Shown: positions 51,579-61,491, counted from the stretch's first letter. The stretch: 64,000 bases of DNA from an uncultured Selenomonadales bacterium (GCA_900314765.1 OMWN01000024.1:24898-88897); one strand, 5' to 3'. Notes: a model not told the origin generated them from the letters alone. A program made the numbers and translations.

Positions 51579-52778
51579 TTATTTTTTGATGGTTGCCAGT
51601 AGCTCAGACGATTCAGATGGCGCAGTTGATTTTTTCTCTGGGTATTCTTTTTCCATGAAGTCTTTTGGATTGATGCGCAGTCTGCTCGTGAGGGCGAGGA
51701 GACCCATATCCTCGAGCACGGACGAGATGGTGATGGACGGGTCTTTCGAGAGATCGACCTCATACGGCTCGTCGATGAGCTGATAGCGGTCCGTTGCGAA
51801 TACGAGTATGCGCGGGTGCGTCGTTTTGCCGTACTCGGCGCTTTTGACGATGGCGAATCCTGCGCTTGTCTCGAGCGTGCTCGCCACGGGGTATATGGCT
51901 ATTTGGTCGAAGAACGACTCCAAAAGCTCTGGATTGAACTGGCCACGCGAGAGACGCGTCATGATTTTGTAAGCGATGTGAGGCTTGTACGCGACTTTGT
52001 AGCTTCTCTCCGATGTGAGCGCATCGTAGACGTCGGCTATTGCCACGATTTCAGCGAGCGGCGAGAGGCTGTCGCCCGAGTCACGCATCGGATAGCCTGA
52101 GCCGTTGAGCCTTTTGTGATGCTGGAGCGCCACGGCGGCGAGCTGCTCGCGCGCGGGGTCGTCCCACGTCATCATCTGGCTCCAGCCTGCCATCGGATGA
52201 AGCTTTATCGTCGCGAATTCCTCGTCCGTGAGCTTGCCCGGCTTGTTGAGTATCTCGGGCGGCACGACGAGCTTGCCGAGGTCGTGCAGGAGTCCGCTCC
52301 TCACGAGCAGGGCGAGCCGCGCGCGATCGTAGCCCGCGATTTTGCCGATGATGCCTGAGATGATGGCGACGTCGATGCTGTGCATGAACGTGTACGGGTC
52401 GTGCGTCCTTAAGTCTCTCAGCGCCTTGAGGTTGTTCTCGTTGTCAAGCGCCTCGTTGAACAAGCGATGAATAGGGCCATCGATGAGTGATGGGTTGAGG
52501 AGCTGGACATCGGTGAGATTTTTGAGCTTCTTGCTCACGATGGCGAGTCCTGCCGTCTTCGCCTCCGACAGCGCCGTGCCCGCCGATACGATGGAGTTTT
52601 GGTCGTATTCGCCGTCCGTGAAAATCTCGACGGATGTCACGCCCATCTCGGCAAGCTGGTTGATGTAGAGACGCGTGAGTTCGGTGCCAGTCCGCAGATG
52701 AACGATGCCACGCGCAGTGAGCACGTCGCGCGCGAGTATCATGCCCGGCGCCACGTCTTTCAAAGGCACCTCCTTCAT
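51579..52778 (-). CDS. HD-GYP domain phosphodiesterase
   Basis: 399 residues. The N-terminal 110 residues form a PilZ-like or DUF3391-type lead (VPLKDVAPGMILARDVLTAR). The HD-GYP core follows: HSIDVAIISG, HDLGK at 165-169, HPMAGWSQM, and HHKRLNGSGYP near 220-230, all metal ligands present. The family hydrolyses cyclic di-GMP or related dinucleotides. AAAGGAGATGATGAG precedes ATG. A C-terminal 120-residue region after LESFFDQIAIYPVAS is typical of many Firmicutes members. Confidence 0.92.
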   Translation of the reverse strand: MKEVPLKDVAPGMILARDVLTARGIVHLRTGTELTRLYINQLAEMGVTSVEIFTDGEYDQNSIVSAGTALSEAKTAGLAIVSKKLKNLTDVQLLNPSLIDGPIHRLFNEALDNENNLKALRDLRTHDPYTFMHSIDVAIISGIIGKIAGYDRARLALLVRSGLLHDLGKLVVPPEILNKPGKLTDEEFATIKLHPMAGWSQMMTWDDPAREQLAAVALQHHKRLNGSGYPMRDSGDSLSPLAEIVAIADVYDALTSERSYKVAYKPHIAYKIMTRLSRGQFNPELLESFFDQIAIYPVASTLETSAGFAIVKSAEYGKTTHPRILVFATDRYQLIDEPYEVDLSKDPSITISSVLEDMGLLALTSRLRINPKDFMEKEYPEKKSTAPSESSELLATIKK

Positions 52779-52938
52779 CGCTCATCATCTCCTTTGCTTA
52801 TCGTTTCCTTGATACATTAATACAATATACACGGCAAAAACGGCAATGCACAGCGATACGCTGCGGAAAAAATTCTGGGACTTCGCCAATTTCATGAATC
52901 AAAAAATTTCGGCTTTTGATTTATGATTTGATTTCAAT

Positions 52939-53226
52939 TTATGCGAGGACTTTCTGCGAAGCCTCGTGCCTTGGATGCTTTCTGACGATTTCTATTGCCT
53001 TCGTGATTTCCTCGATGACGCGCGTCGCGTAGGCGATATCCATGCCGTCGAGCTTCGCGTAGATATTGCCCTGATGCGTCGAGACATACTTCGGCGGAAG
53101 ATTGTTGAGCGCGATGCAGGCGATGTCCATGCGGCACTGGTCGCAGCGGCAGCAGTCGGGGTACTGCTGGAGCACGGAGCCGATTTTCTGACTTACGATG
53201 TCTTCCATAAAATTTCGGATTTCCAC
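52939..53226 (-). CDS. comFB: ComFB family late competence protein
   Basis: 95 residues. The ComFB pattern is visible: NFMEDIVSQKIGSVLQQYPD, CCRCDQCRMDIACIALNNLP with four closely spaced cysteines that may bind zinc, and PPKYVSTHQGNIYAKLD. Function in transformation is not settled. In some species the domain binds cyclic di-nucleotides, which would fit the HD-GYP neighbour 160 bases downstream. A G-rich AAGAAGGCAC stretch precedes ATG. Confidence 0.85.
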   Translation of the reverse strand: MEIRNFMEDIVSQKIGSVLQQYPDCCRCDQCRMDIACIALNNLPPKYVSTHQGNIYAKLDGMDIAYATRVIEEITKAIEIVRKHPRHEASQKVLA

Positions 53227-53355
53227 TTATGTGCCTTCTTTCTTTTTGTGAAGCTGTTTTGAAATTTGTGAAGCATTTTGAAGCGTATAAAAGCTCATAA
53301 AATAAATTTCTTCAATTATAGCATAGTGAAGTCACAAAAGAAAAGGAAAAATCAT

Positions 53356-53384
53356 TTGACAATAAAAGCTTGTGTCGCTATAAT
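53356..53384 (+). promoter_or_regulatory. Sigma-A promoter of rpmF
   Basis: Perfect TTGACA and TATAAT hexamers with a 17-base spacer, ending about 70 bases before ATG. Confidence 0.85.
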
Positions 53385-53452
53385 AGTTCGAGTGATAAAT
53401 CTGTTATCTATGCGATTCATATATCGGGACTTTTTAAGGAGGTGTACCCCTG

Positions 53453-53632
53453 ATGGCAGTACCAAAGCGCAAAACATCGAAAGCACGCCGTGACAAGCGC
53501 CGTGCGAATTGGAAACTGACTGAGCCGGGCTATGTTCTTTGCCCGCAGTGCCACGAGCCAAGACTCCCACATCATGTCTGCATGGAGTGTGGCTACTACG
53601 ATGGCAAAGAAGTTATCGCACAAGGTGAATAA
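53453..53632 (+). CDS. rpmF: 50S ribosomal protein L32
   Basis: 59 residues: [20 protein letters not shown] at the N-terminus and two CxxC pairs (CPQC and CMEC) forming the zinc ribbon. AAGGAGG ten bases before ATG. The usual upstream partner gene (DUF177/YceD) is missing; plsX follows as in many genomes. A weak hairpin (GGAGCGGGC/GACCTGCTCC plus T-run) lies at about 53645-53672. Confidence 0.97.
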   Translation: MAVPKRKTSKARRDKRRANWKLTEPGYVLCPQCHEPRLPHHVCMECGYYDGKEVIAQGE

Positions 53633-53822
53633 GATTTGATTTGAGGGGAGCGGGCTTAAGACCTGCTCCTTTTTGCTTTTTTCTTGCAATTTTAATTAAA
53701 TGCCCTTATAATATTTTGATGCGTTTTTTGTTTTCGGTTTATTTTTATGAGGGCTTTCCATAAAGTTCTTTTATAAAATTGTGTTGTTCATAGAAACGGC
53801 ACGGTGAGGAAGGTAACGAGAG

Positions 53823-54851
53823 ATGAAAATTGCAGTGGATGCAATGGGCGGCGATTACGCGCCACGCGAAATCGTGGATGGCTGCGTGAGAGCCGCCAAG
53901 GAACTTGCCGACTGCGAGATCGTGCTCGTCGGAGACGAGGCGAAGATAAAAGCGGAACTCAAAAGGTGGAATGGCTGGGAGAAACTTCCCATCACTATTC
54001 ATCACTGCACAGAGGTCATAGAGATGGGCGAGCACCCCGCTGACGCCGTGCGCCAGAAAAAGGACTCATCCGTCGTCGTCGCGACGCGGCTCGTGCGCGA
54101 GGGCAAATGCGACGCCGTGTTCTCCGCGGGCTCGACGGGCGCGGCTGTCACGGCGGCGCAGCTCATACTGAAGCGCATAAAGGGCATAAAACGCCCGACC
54201 ATAGCGACGCCGATACCGACGCCGCGCGGTGTGACGCTCCTCATGGACTCGGGCGCGAATGTCGACTCAAAGCCGATACATCTCCTTCAAGGCGCGCTCA
54301 TGGGCTCGATATACTCGGAGCTCGTGTTCGGCAAGAAGGAGCCGAAGGTCGGCCTCGTCAACATCGGCGAGGAGGAGACGAAAGGCGACGAGCTGGCGCG
54401 CACGACGTATCCGCTCATGAAGAAGATGACGACGATAAAGTTTGCGGGCAACGCCGAAGGCCGCGACATCCCCGAGGGCAATTTCGACGTCGTCGTCTGT
54501 GATGGCTTCGTCGGCAACGCATTGCTGAAATTCGGCGAGGGACTCGCGAAGATGTTTTACAAGCTCGTCAAGGACGGCGTCAAAGAAGCAGGTATCATCG
54601 CGAAGCTCGGCGCGCTCCTCTTGATGCCGACGCTCAAAAAAATCGGCAAGCGCGTCGATGTGACGGAGTACGGCGGCGCGCCGCTCCTCGGCGTGAATGG
54701 TTGCTGCATCATCGGCCACGGCTCGTCGAAGGCGAAGTCGATTTTCAGCGCGATACGCGTCTCGAATGAGTTCGCGAAGAGCAAGGTGCTTGACCGCATA
54801 AAGGAAGCGACGGTCAAGGAAGAAATGCTCCAAAATCTCGATGAGATTTAA
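53823..54851 (+). CDS. plsX: Phosphate acyltransferase PlsX
   Basis: 342 residues: IAVDAMGGDYAPREIVDGCV at the start, GSTGAAVTAAQLIL, and LVNIGEEETKGDEL then CDGFVGNALLKF. It makes acyl-phosphate from acyl-ACP for phospholipid synthesis by PlsY. First gene of the fatty-acid block. GAAGG nine bases upstream. Confidence 0.96.
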   Translation: MKIAVDAMGGDYAPREIVDGCVRAAKELADCEIVLVGDEAKIKAELKRWNGWEKLPITIHHCTEVIEMGEHPADAVRQKKDSSVVVATRLVREGKCDAVFSAGSTGAAVTAAQLILKRIKGIKRPTIATPIPTPRGVTLLMDSGANVDSKPIHLLQGALMGSIYSELVFGKKEPKVGLVNIGEEETKGDELARTTYPLMKKMTTIKFAGNAEGRDIPEGNFDVVVCDGFVGNALLKFGEGLAKMFYKLVKDGVKEAGIIAKLGALLLMPTLKKIGKRVDVTEYGGAPLLGVNGCCIIGHGSSKAKSIFSAIRVSNEFAKSKVLDRIKEATVKEEMLQNLDEI

Positions 54852-55005
54852 TGATTGAAGCGGCTGAAATGATCAGCGTTTCATTAAGTCATTACGTTTT
54901 TGCTTGCCATATATCGCAAAGTTGATATAATGAATATTGGCATTTAATAATGTTTCTGCTTTTTATTTTGCAATAATAACAATACGCATGAAATGAGGAT
55001 TGACA

Positions 55006-55953
55006 ATGTTTGAAGAGAACCCGATTTGCCGAATGCTGAACATCAAGTATCCGATTTTCCAAGGCGGCATGGCGTGGCTCGGCACTGCTGAGCTCGCGTC
55101 GGCTGTGTCGAACGCAGGCGGCCTTGGCATCATCGGTGCCGGCCACATGCCGCCAGATGTGCTTCGCGCGGAGATACAGAAGACGAAGGCGGGGACGGAC
55201 AAGCCTTTCGGCGTGAACATCATGCTGATGTCGCCATTCGTCAAGGAAGTCATGCAGGTGGTCGTCGAGGAGCGTGTGCCAGTCGTGACGACGGGCGCGG
55301 GCAACCCCGGCGAGTACATACCTGCTCTCAAGGAAATCGGCACGAAGGTCATCCCTGTCGTCGCATCTGTCGCGCTCGCGAAGCGCCTCGTGCGCACGGG
55401 CGTCGATGCCGTCATCGCTGAGGGCATGGAGTCGGGCGGCCACATCGGCGAGCTCACGACGATGGCGCTCGTGCCGCAGGTCGTCGACGCTGTCGATGTG
55501 CCTGTCATCGCGGCGGGCGGCATCGGTGATGCGCGCGGTGTCGTCGCGGCGTTCGCGCTCGGTGCTCACGCCGTACAGATGGGCTCGCGCTTCGTCCTTT
55601 CGAAGGAGTGTATCGCTCACGAGAACTACAAGGACCTCGTGCTGAAGGCGCGCGATCGCTCGACGGTCGTCACGGGCCGCGCGACGGGTCATCCAGCCCG
55701 CGTGCTCCAGAACAAGCTCTCCCGTCATTATCTCGACCGCGAGAGCCACGGCGCTCCAATCGAGGAGCTCGAGAAGCTCGGCATCGGCACGCTTCGTCTC
55801 GCGGCGCGCGAGGGCGACGTGAAGAACGGCTCCGTCATGATCGGCCAGATTTCGGGCATGCTCTCCGACATAAAGCCTGTGAGCGACATCATACAGAGCA
55901 TTGTGAAAGACCTTGAGCCTGTGATTGAGTCGGCAAAGGCCAATCTGAAATAA
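55006..55953 (+). CDS. fabK: Enoyl-ACP reductase II
   Basis: 315 residues, FMN-dependent TIM-barrel enzyme: YPIFQGGMAWLGTAELASAV, AVIAEGMESGGHIGELTTMA, and VIAAGGIGDARGVVAAFALG then GVQMGSRF-like AVQMGSRFVLSKE. FabK reduces trans-2-enoyl-ACP and replaces triclosan-sensitive FabI in many Firmicutes. The gene order with fabD and fabG supports FabK over nitronate monooxygenase. GAGG precedes ATG 55006. The 150-base gap before it contains a small R4-like end (ATCAGCGTTTCATTAA). Confidence 0.92.
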   Translation: MFEENPICRMLNIKYPIFQGGMAWLGTAELASAVSNAGGLGIIGAGHMPPDVLRAEIQKTKAGTDKPFGVNIMLMSPFVKEVMQVVVEERVPVVTTGAGNPGEYIPALKEIGTKVIPVVASVALAKRLVRTGVDAVIAEGMESGGHIGELTTMALVPQVVDAVDVPVIAAGGIGDARGVVAAFALGAHAVQMGSRFVLSKECIAHENYKDLVLKARDRSTVVTGRATGHPARVLQNKLSRHYLDRESHGAPIEELEKLGIGTLRLAAREGDVKNGSVMIGQISGMLSDIKPVSDIIQSIVKDLEPVIESAKANLK

Positions 55954-55999
55954 TAATTAATAATATTGATAACATATATTAAAAGGAGGATTGCCTCCA

Positions 56000-56956
56000 A
56001 TGGGTAAACTTGCATTTGTATTCCCAGGTCAGGGCGCTCAGGCCGTTGGCATGGGAAAAGAGTTTTATGACAATTACGATGTGGCAAAGCGCCTTTTCAA
56101 GGAAGCAGACGAGGCGCTTGGGTACAGCATCAGCGACATGTGCTTCAATGGCCCCTTTGAGAGCCTCGTGCTCACGGCCAATACACAGCCTGCTATCCTC
56201 ACGGTGAGCGTCATAGCGGCTGAGGTGCTGAAGGAGCACGGCATAGAGCCGGAGCTCGCGGGCGGTCATAGCCTCGGCGAGTATTCCGCGCTCGTCGTGG
56301 CAGGCTCGATAGATTTTGCTGACGCAGTGCTTTTGGTGCACAAGCGCGGCATGTTCATGCAGGAGGCCGTGCCCGTAGGCGAAGGCGCAATGGCGGCCGT
56401 GCTCGGCATGGAGCGCGACAAGATTGTCGAAATTTGCGAAGAGGTCTCAGGCCGCTCTGCTGGTCATCGCTCGCTCGTCGAGGCCGTCAACTTCAACTGC
56501 CCAGGGCAGACGGTCATCGCGGGCACGACTGAGGGCGTGAAGCTCGCGGTCGATGCGCTCTCCGAGGCCGGCGCGAAAAAGGCTGTCATGTTGCCTGTGA
56601 GTGCCCCATTCCACAGCGCGCTCATGGAGCCAGCGGCGAGGAAACTCGCGGCGGAGATGGAAAATGTCGAGATACGCGACGCGAAGATTCCTGTTGCGTC
56701 GAATTTCACGGGCGAACTCGAGACGAGCGCGGCCGACATAAAAAAGAATCTGATTTCCCAAGCGGATCATGCCGTGAAGTGGGAGGACTGCGTGGCAGCC
56801 ATGGCGAAGGGCGGTGCAACTCACTTCGTCGAGGCTGGCCCCGGAAAGACGCTCACGGGATTCAACAGGAGAATAGACCGCAAGCTCAAGAACATGAATG
56901 TCGAAAATATGGCAACACTTCAAAAAACGCTTGACAGTTTGAAGGAGGTTAGCTAA
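56000..56956 (+). CDS. fabD: Malonyl-CoA:ACP transacylase
   Basis: 318 residues. [17 protein letters not shown], the nucleophile motif [10 protein letters not shown] with Ser91, and catalytic His in [10 protein letters not shown] near residue 198. AAAGGAGG ten bases before ATG 56000. It loads malonate onto ACP. The start codon of fabG follows by one base after its stop. Confidence 0.96.
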   Translation: MGKLAFVFPGQGAQAVGMGKEFYDNYDVAKRLFKEADEALGYSISDMCFNGPFESLVLTANTQPAILTVSVIAAEVLKEHGIEPELAGGHSLGEYSALVVAGSIDFADAVLLVHKRGMFMQEAVPVGEGAMAAVLGMERDKIVEICEEVSGRSAGHRSLVEAVNFNCPGQTVIAGTTEGVKLAVDALSEAGAKKAVMLPVSAPFHSALMEPAARKLAAEMENVEIRDAKIPVASNFTGELETSAADIKKNLISQADHAVKWEDCVAAMAKGGATHFVEAGPGKTLTGFNRRIDRKLKNMNVENMATLQKTLDSLKEVS

Positions 56957-56957
56957 T

Positions 56958-57701
56958 ATGCTTTTAGAAGGAAAATGCGCGCTTGTCACGGGAGCATCCC
57001 GCGGCATAGGCAAAGCCATCGCCATTGCGCTCGCGAAGGAGGGCGCGAAGGTCGCCATCAACTACGCGGGCAGCACGGAGAAGGCCGAGGCTGTGAAGAA
57101 GGAGATTGAGGCGGCGGGCGGCACGGCGATACTGGCACAGACAGATGTGGCAGACGCGGAGCTCGTTCAGGCGATGGTCAAGAGCGTCTACGAGACGTTC
57201 GGCAAGATAGACATACTCGTCAATAATGCCGGCATCACTCGCGATGGTCTCCTCATGCGCATGAAGCCCGAGGATTTCGACGCTGTCATCAGCACAAATC
57301 TCAAGGGCGTCTTCAACGTGACGAAGTCGGCATCGCGCTTCATGATGAAAAAACGCTATGGCCGCATCATCAACATGGCGTCAGTCGTCGGGCTCATCGG
57401 CAACGCAGGGCAGACGAACTATGCGGCGGCAAAGGCGGGCGTCATCGGCTTCACGAAGTCGTGCGCAAAGGAACTCGCGTCGCGTGGCATCACGGTGAAT
57501 GCCGTGGCGCCGGGGTGCATCGACACGGACATGACGGCGGTCCTCAGCGACGAGATAAAGGCGGAGATGCTGAAAAACATTCCGCTTGCGCGCATGGGCA
57601 CGCCGGAGGATGTTGCGAAGGCAGTGCTTTTCCTCGCGTCGGACGAGTCGGCCTACATCACGGGTCAGGTTCTGAACGTCGACGGCGGCATGGTCATGTA
57701 A
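56958..57701 (+). CDS. fabG: 3-oxoacyl-ACP reductase
   Basis: 247 residues, classical [27 protein letters not shown], and the Ser-Tyr-Lys set in [20 protein letters not shown] followed by KAGVIGF. NADPH-dependent reduction of 3-oxoacyl-ACP. GGAGG in the fabD 3' end serves as ribosome binding site. A small CTGAAAGGCTTTCAG hairpin with T6 follows the stop. Confidence 0.95.
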   Translation: MLLEGKCALVTGASRGIGKAIAIALAKEGAKVAINYAGSTEKAEAVKKEIEAAGGTAILAQTDVADAELVQAMVKSVYETFGKIDILVNNAGITRDGLLMRMKPEDFDAVISTNLKGVFNVTKSASRFMMKKRYGRIINMASVVGLIGNAGQTNYAAAKAGVIGFTKSCAKELASRGITVNAVAPGCIDTDMTAVLSDEIKAEMLKNIPLARMGTPEDVAKAVLFLASDESAYITGQVLNVDGGMVM

Positions 57702-57839
57702 ATCGTCTGAAAGGCTTTCAGCTTTTTTAGATAATTATTTGTTAGATTTCCAACAGGTTGCGTCATATATTGATTGTTCGGCCTTTTTGGTGATTTATAA
57801 TTCATTAAGAAACTTATTACTTGGGAGGAGGTGAACGAC

Positions 57840-58079
57840 ATGTCAGAGACTTTTGAAAAAGTTCGTGACATCGTGGTTGAGCAGCTGGGTGTTGAGGCTG
57901 ATGAGGTGACGATTGATTCCACCTTCATTGATGATTTGGGCGCTGACTCATTGGACATTGTTGAGCTCATCATGGCATTCGAGGAAGAGTTCGGCATTGA
58001 GATCCCGGACGAGGCAGCTGAGAAGATTAAGACGGTGCAGGATGTTGTGACTTACATTGACCAGAACCAGGGCAAGTAA
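57840..58079 (+). CDS. acpP: Acyl carrier protein
   Basis: 79 residues; GGGAGGAGG ahead of ATG 57840. The phosphopantetheine site is Ser37 in [15 protein letters not shown]. Acidic helix II is typical. It carries the growing acyl chain for all enzymes of this block. Confidence 0.97.
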   Translation: MSETFEKVRDIVVEQLGVEADEVTIDSTFIDDLGADSLDIVELIMAFEEEFGIEIPDEAAEKIKTVQDVVTYIDQNQGK

Positions 58080-58120
58080 TGCCTCTTTGCTCCGAGAAGT
58101 CAATAGTCCTTCCTTGATGA

Positions 58121-58150
58121 TAAGCCCCGTGATGACCTCACGGGGCTTTC
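58121..58150 (+). terminator. Terminator after acpP
   Basis: AGCCCCGTGA-TGACC-TCACGGGGCT stem followed by TTCT. The abundant ACP message would end here in part, so the distal genes may have lower levels or their own start in 58150-58290. Confidence 0.8.
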
Positions 58151-58302
58151 TAAGGGATGGACTTTTTGTGAATCTATAGTGACAGCAGATGCGCCATCGT
58201 CGTGCGCCTGTTGTCCCTTTTACATACTGAAAACATTGATTGAAATTGATTGAATATGTAATCATCGTTTCCCTAAATCGTTTTTGAATGGAGGAGCTAC
58301 GT

Positions 58303-59247
58303 TTGAAGCTTCCAGAGCTAAAGATAGGCAAGAGGACAGCGAGAGTGCCTATCGTGCAGGGCGGCATGGCAATCCGCCTGTCTACGGCGCGGCTCGCAGC
58401 GGCTGTCGCGAACGAGGGCGGCATCGGCCTCATAGCGGCGTCGGGCATGACAGACAATGAGCTTCGCTATGAGATACGCCTCGCGCGCTCTCTCACGAAG
58501 GGCGTCATCGGCATAAATATAATGGTTGCGGCAAAGAGGTTCGCGAACATCGTCAAGACGGCCATAGACGAGGGCATCGACCTCGTCGTGGCGGGCGCGG
58601 GATTTTCGCGTGACATGTTCGGGCTCGGCCGCGAGTCGGGCACGCCTATCGTGCCAATCGTGTCGTCGGTGAAGCTCGCGAAAATATCACAGAGGCTTGG
58701 TGCCACGGCCATCGTCGTCGAGGGCAAGGAGGCGGGCGGCCATCTCGGCACGTCCACCTCGGTGCGTGACCTCATCCCTGACATTCGTGCCGCCGTGGAT
58801 ATACCTGTCATCGCGGCGGGCGGCGTGCTTCATGGCCAGGACATAGCGGACCTCATAAAGATGGGCGCGAACGGCGTCCAGATGGGCTCGCGTTTCGCGT
58901 CGAGCAAGGAAGCCAACAGCGCTCCTATGCTCAAAGAATTTTATCTCAAATCGAAGCCGGAGGATATCGTCGTCATACACAGCCCTGTCGGGCTTCCAGG
59001 CCGCGCCGTGAGAAATCCTTTCGCTGAGCGCATCATGAAAGGCAACGTGCCGCCGACGCGCTGCGACAACTGCCTCAAGCAGTGCAGGCACAATTTCTGC
59101 ATCATTCGCTCGCTCATACGCGCGCAGCAGGGTGATGTGGACACGGGCCTCGTGTTCACAGGCGAGTACATATCGCGAATAAATAAGATTCTTTCCGTCA
59201 AGGAGATTTTCAGCTATCTCCTCAAAGAGGTTGACGAGGCAAAATAA
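58303..59247 (+). CDS. FabK-like / nitronate monooxygenase family flavoprotein
   Basis: 314 residues; TTG 58303 has GGAGGAG six bases upstream, while ATG 58288 has none. Same TIM-barrel family as FabK: VPIVQGGMAIRLSTARLAAA, VVEGKEAGGHLGTSTSVRDL, VIAAGGVLHGQDIADLIKMG, GVQMGSRFASSKEAN. It differs by a C-terminal Cys-rich stretch (RCDNCLKQCRHNFCIIRSLI) suggesting an Fe-S or zinc site. It is either a second enoyl reductase or a nitronate monooxygenase. Placement between acpP and fabF favours a lipid role. Confidence 0.8.
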   Translation: MKLPELKIGKRTARVPIVQGGMAIRLSTARLAAAVANEGGIGLIAASGMTDNELRYEIRLARSLTKGVIGINIMVAAKRFANIVKTAIDEGIDLVVAGAGFSRDMFGLGRESGTPIVPIVSSVKLAKISQRLGATAIVVEGKEAGGHLGTSTSVRDLIPDIRAAVDIPVIAAGGVLHGQDIADLIKMGANGVQMGSRFASSKEANSAPMLKEFYLKSKPEDIVVIHSPVGLPGRAVRNPFAERIMKGNVPPTRCDNCLKQCRHNFCIIRSLIRAQQGDVDTGLVFTGEYISRINKILSVKEIFSYLLKEVDEAK

Positions 59248-59301
59248 ATCGTCAGCATGTTTTGCTGACCGTTTGATTTTTATTTAGGTAGGTGTTTTTA
59301 T

Positions 59302-60552
59302 TTGAAAAACCGTGTTGTGATAACGGGCATAGGCGTCATTTCCCCAATCGGCATCGGCAAGGATGTGTTCTGGGATGCGCTGATGGCCGGAAAAAACGGC
59401 ATTGACAAGATAACGCGCTTCGACGCGACGGAATACGACTGCAAAATCGCGGGCGAGGTGCAGAACTTCGAGCCGACGGACTACATCGACAAGAAGGAAA
59501 CGAAGCGCATGGACCGCTATGCGCAGTTTGCGCTCGCGGCGTCGAAGATGGCGATAGAGGATGCGGCGCTCGACCTCTCGAAGGAAGACCATGACCGCAT
59601 CGGCACGTACATCGGCGCCGGCATCGGCGGCATCGAGACGATGAATGCGCAGTACAAGAAGCTGTTTGACAAGGGTCCTCATTTCATCAGCCCGTTCTTC
59701 ATCCCCATGATGATTGCGAATATGGCATCGGCTCATACGTCGATTGCGTTTGACCTGCACGGCCCGCTCAGCTGCAACGTGACGGCTTGTGCGACGGGCT
59801 CGAACTGCATCGGCGATGCCATGCGCGTGCTGCAGGACGGCTACGCTGACGTCATGATTGCGGGCGGCACGGAGTCGTCGATTTCCGAGGCCGCAGTCGC
59901 GGGATTTACGCGCATGAAGGCGCTCTGCGTCGACCACAATGACGACCCGGCGCATGCGTCACGTCCTTTCTCTAAGGGCAGGAGTGGCTTCGTCATGGGT
60001 GAGGGCGCGGGCATCATCGTGCTTGAGACGCTCGAGCACGCGAAGGCACGCGGAGCGCATATCTATGCTGAGCTCGCGGGCTATGGCTCGAATGCCGACG
60101 CATATCACATCACGAGCCCAGCGCCGCATGGCGTCTATCAGGCGAAGTGCATGCAGCTCGCGATAGAGGACGCGGGACTCACGCCGGACGACATCGACTA
60201 CGTCAACGCGCATGGCACGTCGACGCACATGAACGACCTCGGCGAGACAGAGGCATGCAAGACGGTATTCGGCGAGCGCGCGAAGGACGTGCCCGTGAGC
60301 TCGATAAAGTCGATGACGGGTCATCTCCTCGGCGCTGCAGGCGGCGTGGAGTGCATAGCGGCAACGCTGGCCGTCGTGAATGACATGCTGCCTCCGACGA
60401 TAAACTATACGGAAGTGGACGCAGAGGAAGGTCTTGACCTCGACTACGTCCCGAACAAGTCACGTGCGCACAAAGTTCGCGCGGCTATTTCTAATAATTT
60501 TGGATTTGGCGGGCACAATGCGTGCCTCGTCGTGAAGAAATTTGCGGAGTGA
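59302..60552 (+). CDS. fabF: 3-oxoacyl-ACP synthase II
   Basis: 416 residues starting at TTG 59302. The thiolase fold has VVITGIGVISPIGIGKDVFW, the active Cys in NVTACATGSNCIGDAM near 165, and the two His in HGTSTHMNDLGETEACK and MTGHLLGAAGGVECI. It elongates acyl-ACP by malonyl-ACP condensation. FabH and FabZ are not in the window. Confidence 0.96.
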   Translation: MKNRVVITGIGVISPIGIGKDVFWDALMAGKNGIDKITRFDATEYDCKIAGEVQNFEPTDYIDKKETKRMDRYAQFALAASKMAIEDAALDLSKEDHDRIGTYIGAGIGGIETMNAQYKKLFDKGPHFISPFFIPMMIANMASAHTSIAFDLHGPLSCNVTACATGSNCIGDAMRVLQDGYADVMIAGGTESSISEAAVAGFTRMKALCVDHNDDPAHASRPFSKGRSGFVMGEGAGIIVLETLEHAKARGAHIYAELAGYGSNADAYHITSPAPHGVYQAKCMQLAIEDAGLTPDDIDYVNAHGTSTHMNDLGETEACKTVFGERAKDVPVSSIKSMTGHLLGAAGGVECIAATLAVVNDMLPPTINYTEVDAEEGLDLDYVPNKSRAHKVRAAISNNFGFGGHNACLVVKKFAE

Positions 60553-60558
60553 CAACAA

Positions 60559-61290
60559 ATGGCGAATGCAAGGAATATTTCCGCGGCGCGGAGAATTGCC
60601 CTTGATGAGCTCTCATCGCGACTTGGTATTTCCTTTAGGAACATGTCGCTTCTTGATCAGGCTCTGACGCATACATCGTATGCGAATGAGTCACATAGCA
60701 GGAATGTCGTGCACAACGAGCGCCTTGAGTTTTTGGGCGACGCTGTGCTCGAGCTCGCAACGAGCACATATCTTTTCCTGCATTTTCCTGAACTGCCCGA
60801 AGGTGATATGACGAAGGCGCGCGCATCCGTTGTGTGCGAGGCGGCGCTTTATCGTCGGGCGGCTGAGGTGAATCTAGGCAATTATCTCTTATTGGGCCAC
60901 GGCGAAAAGCTGACGGGCGGCGACAAGAGGCCGTCGATACTCGCTGACGCTTTTGAGGCCGTCATAGGCGCAATATATCTCGACCAAGGCTGGCTCAAAG
61001 CGTCGGAGTATGTCATCAATCAGCTTCGCGAAGAGCTCATCGAAGTGGAGCATGGCGAGGCCATAAAGGACTACAAGACGATGCTGCAGGAGGTCATACA
61101 GCGCCATCAGGGGCAGCATATCGTGTATGAGCTCTTGTCGGCAACGGGGCCAGACCATGCGAAGGTGTTCAACGTCGTCGTGCGCATCAATGGCATAGCG
61201 CGCGGTGTCGGCAAGGGCCGCAGCAAGAAAATGGCAGAGCAGCATGCGGCAAAAGCTGCGCTCGAGAATATGAACGCGAAAGACAAATAA
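60559..61290 (+). CDS. rnc: Ribonuclease III
   Basis: 243 residues: signature NERLEFLGDAVLELATSTYL, acidic residues of the second catalytic cluster in LADAFEAVIGAIYLDQGW, and a C-terminal dsRNA-binding domain (YKTMLQEVIQRHQGQHIVYE, KMAEQHAAKAALENM). It processes rRNA and cleaves duplex RNA. Six bases after fabF, as in many Firmicutes acp-fabF-rnc arrangements. Confidence 0.97.
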   Translation: MANARNISAARRIALDELSSRLGISFRNMSLLDQALTHTSYANESHSRNVVHNERLEFLGDAVLELATSTYLFLHFPELPEGDMTKARASVVCEAALYRRAAEVNLGNYLLLGHGEKLTGGDKRPSILADAFEAVIGAIYLDQGWLKASEYVINQLREELIEVEHGEAIKDYKTMLQEVIQRHQGQHIVYELLSATGPDHAKVFNVVVRINGIARGVGKGRSKKMAEQHAAKAALENMNAKDK

Positions 61291-61294
61291 AAAT

Positions 61295-61323
61295 TTGACT
61301 TTTTGATATTTAAGATGTATGAT
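61295..61323 (+). promoter_or_regulatory. Promoter of htpG
   Basis: TTGACT at 61295-61300 and TATGAT at 61318-61323 with a 17-base spacer. Initiation would fall about 61330, inside the CIRCE-like repeat. A 160-base leader separates it from the gene. Confidence 0.7.
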
Positions 61324-61327
61324 AGCG

Positions 61328-61354
61328 TTAGCACTCAGGATATGAGAGTGCTAA
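61328..61354. promoter_or_regulatory. CIRCE-like operator (HrcA site) upstream of htpG
   Basis: TTAGCACTC-N9-GAGTGCTAA, an exact match to the CIRCE consensus. HrcA represses heat-shock operons through it. The stem extends to GCGTTAGCACTC/GAGTGCTAACGC and is followed by T6, so in RNA it could also act as a terminator for rnc. Confidence 0.8.
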
Positions 61355-61491
61355 CGCTTTTTTGTTGCGCGCGAGCTTGCATGATACGAAATTATGCGTG
61401 GCGCATTGCAAGCGTTTTGTTTTTGGCGTTGATTTCTAAAAAAGTCATTCAAACATTATAAAAATTTTCAAAAGGAAGAAGAGGTACTGCA

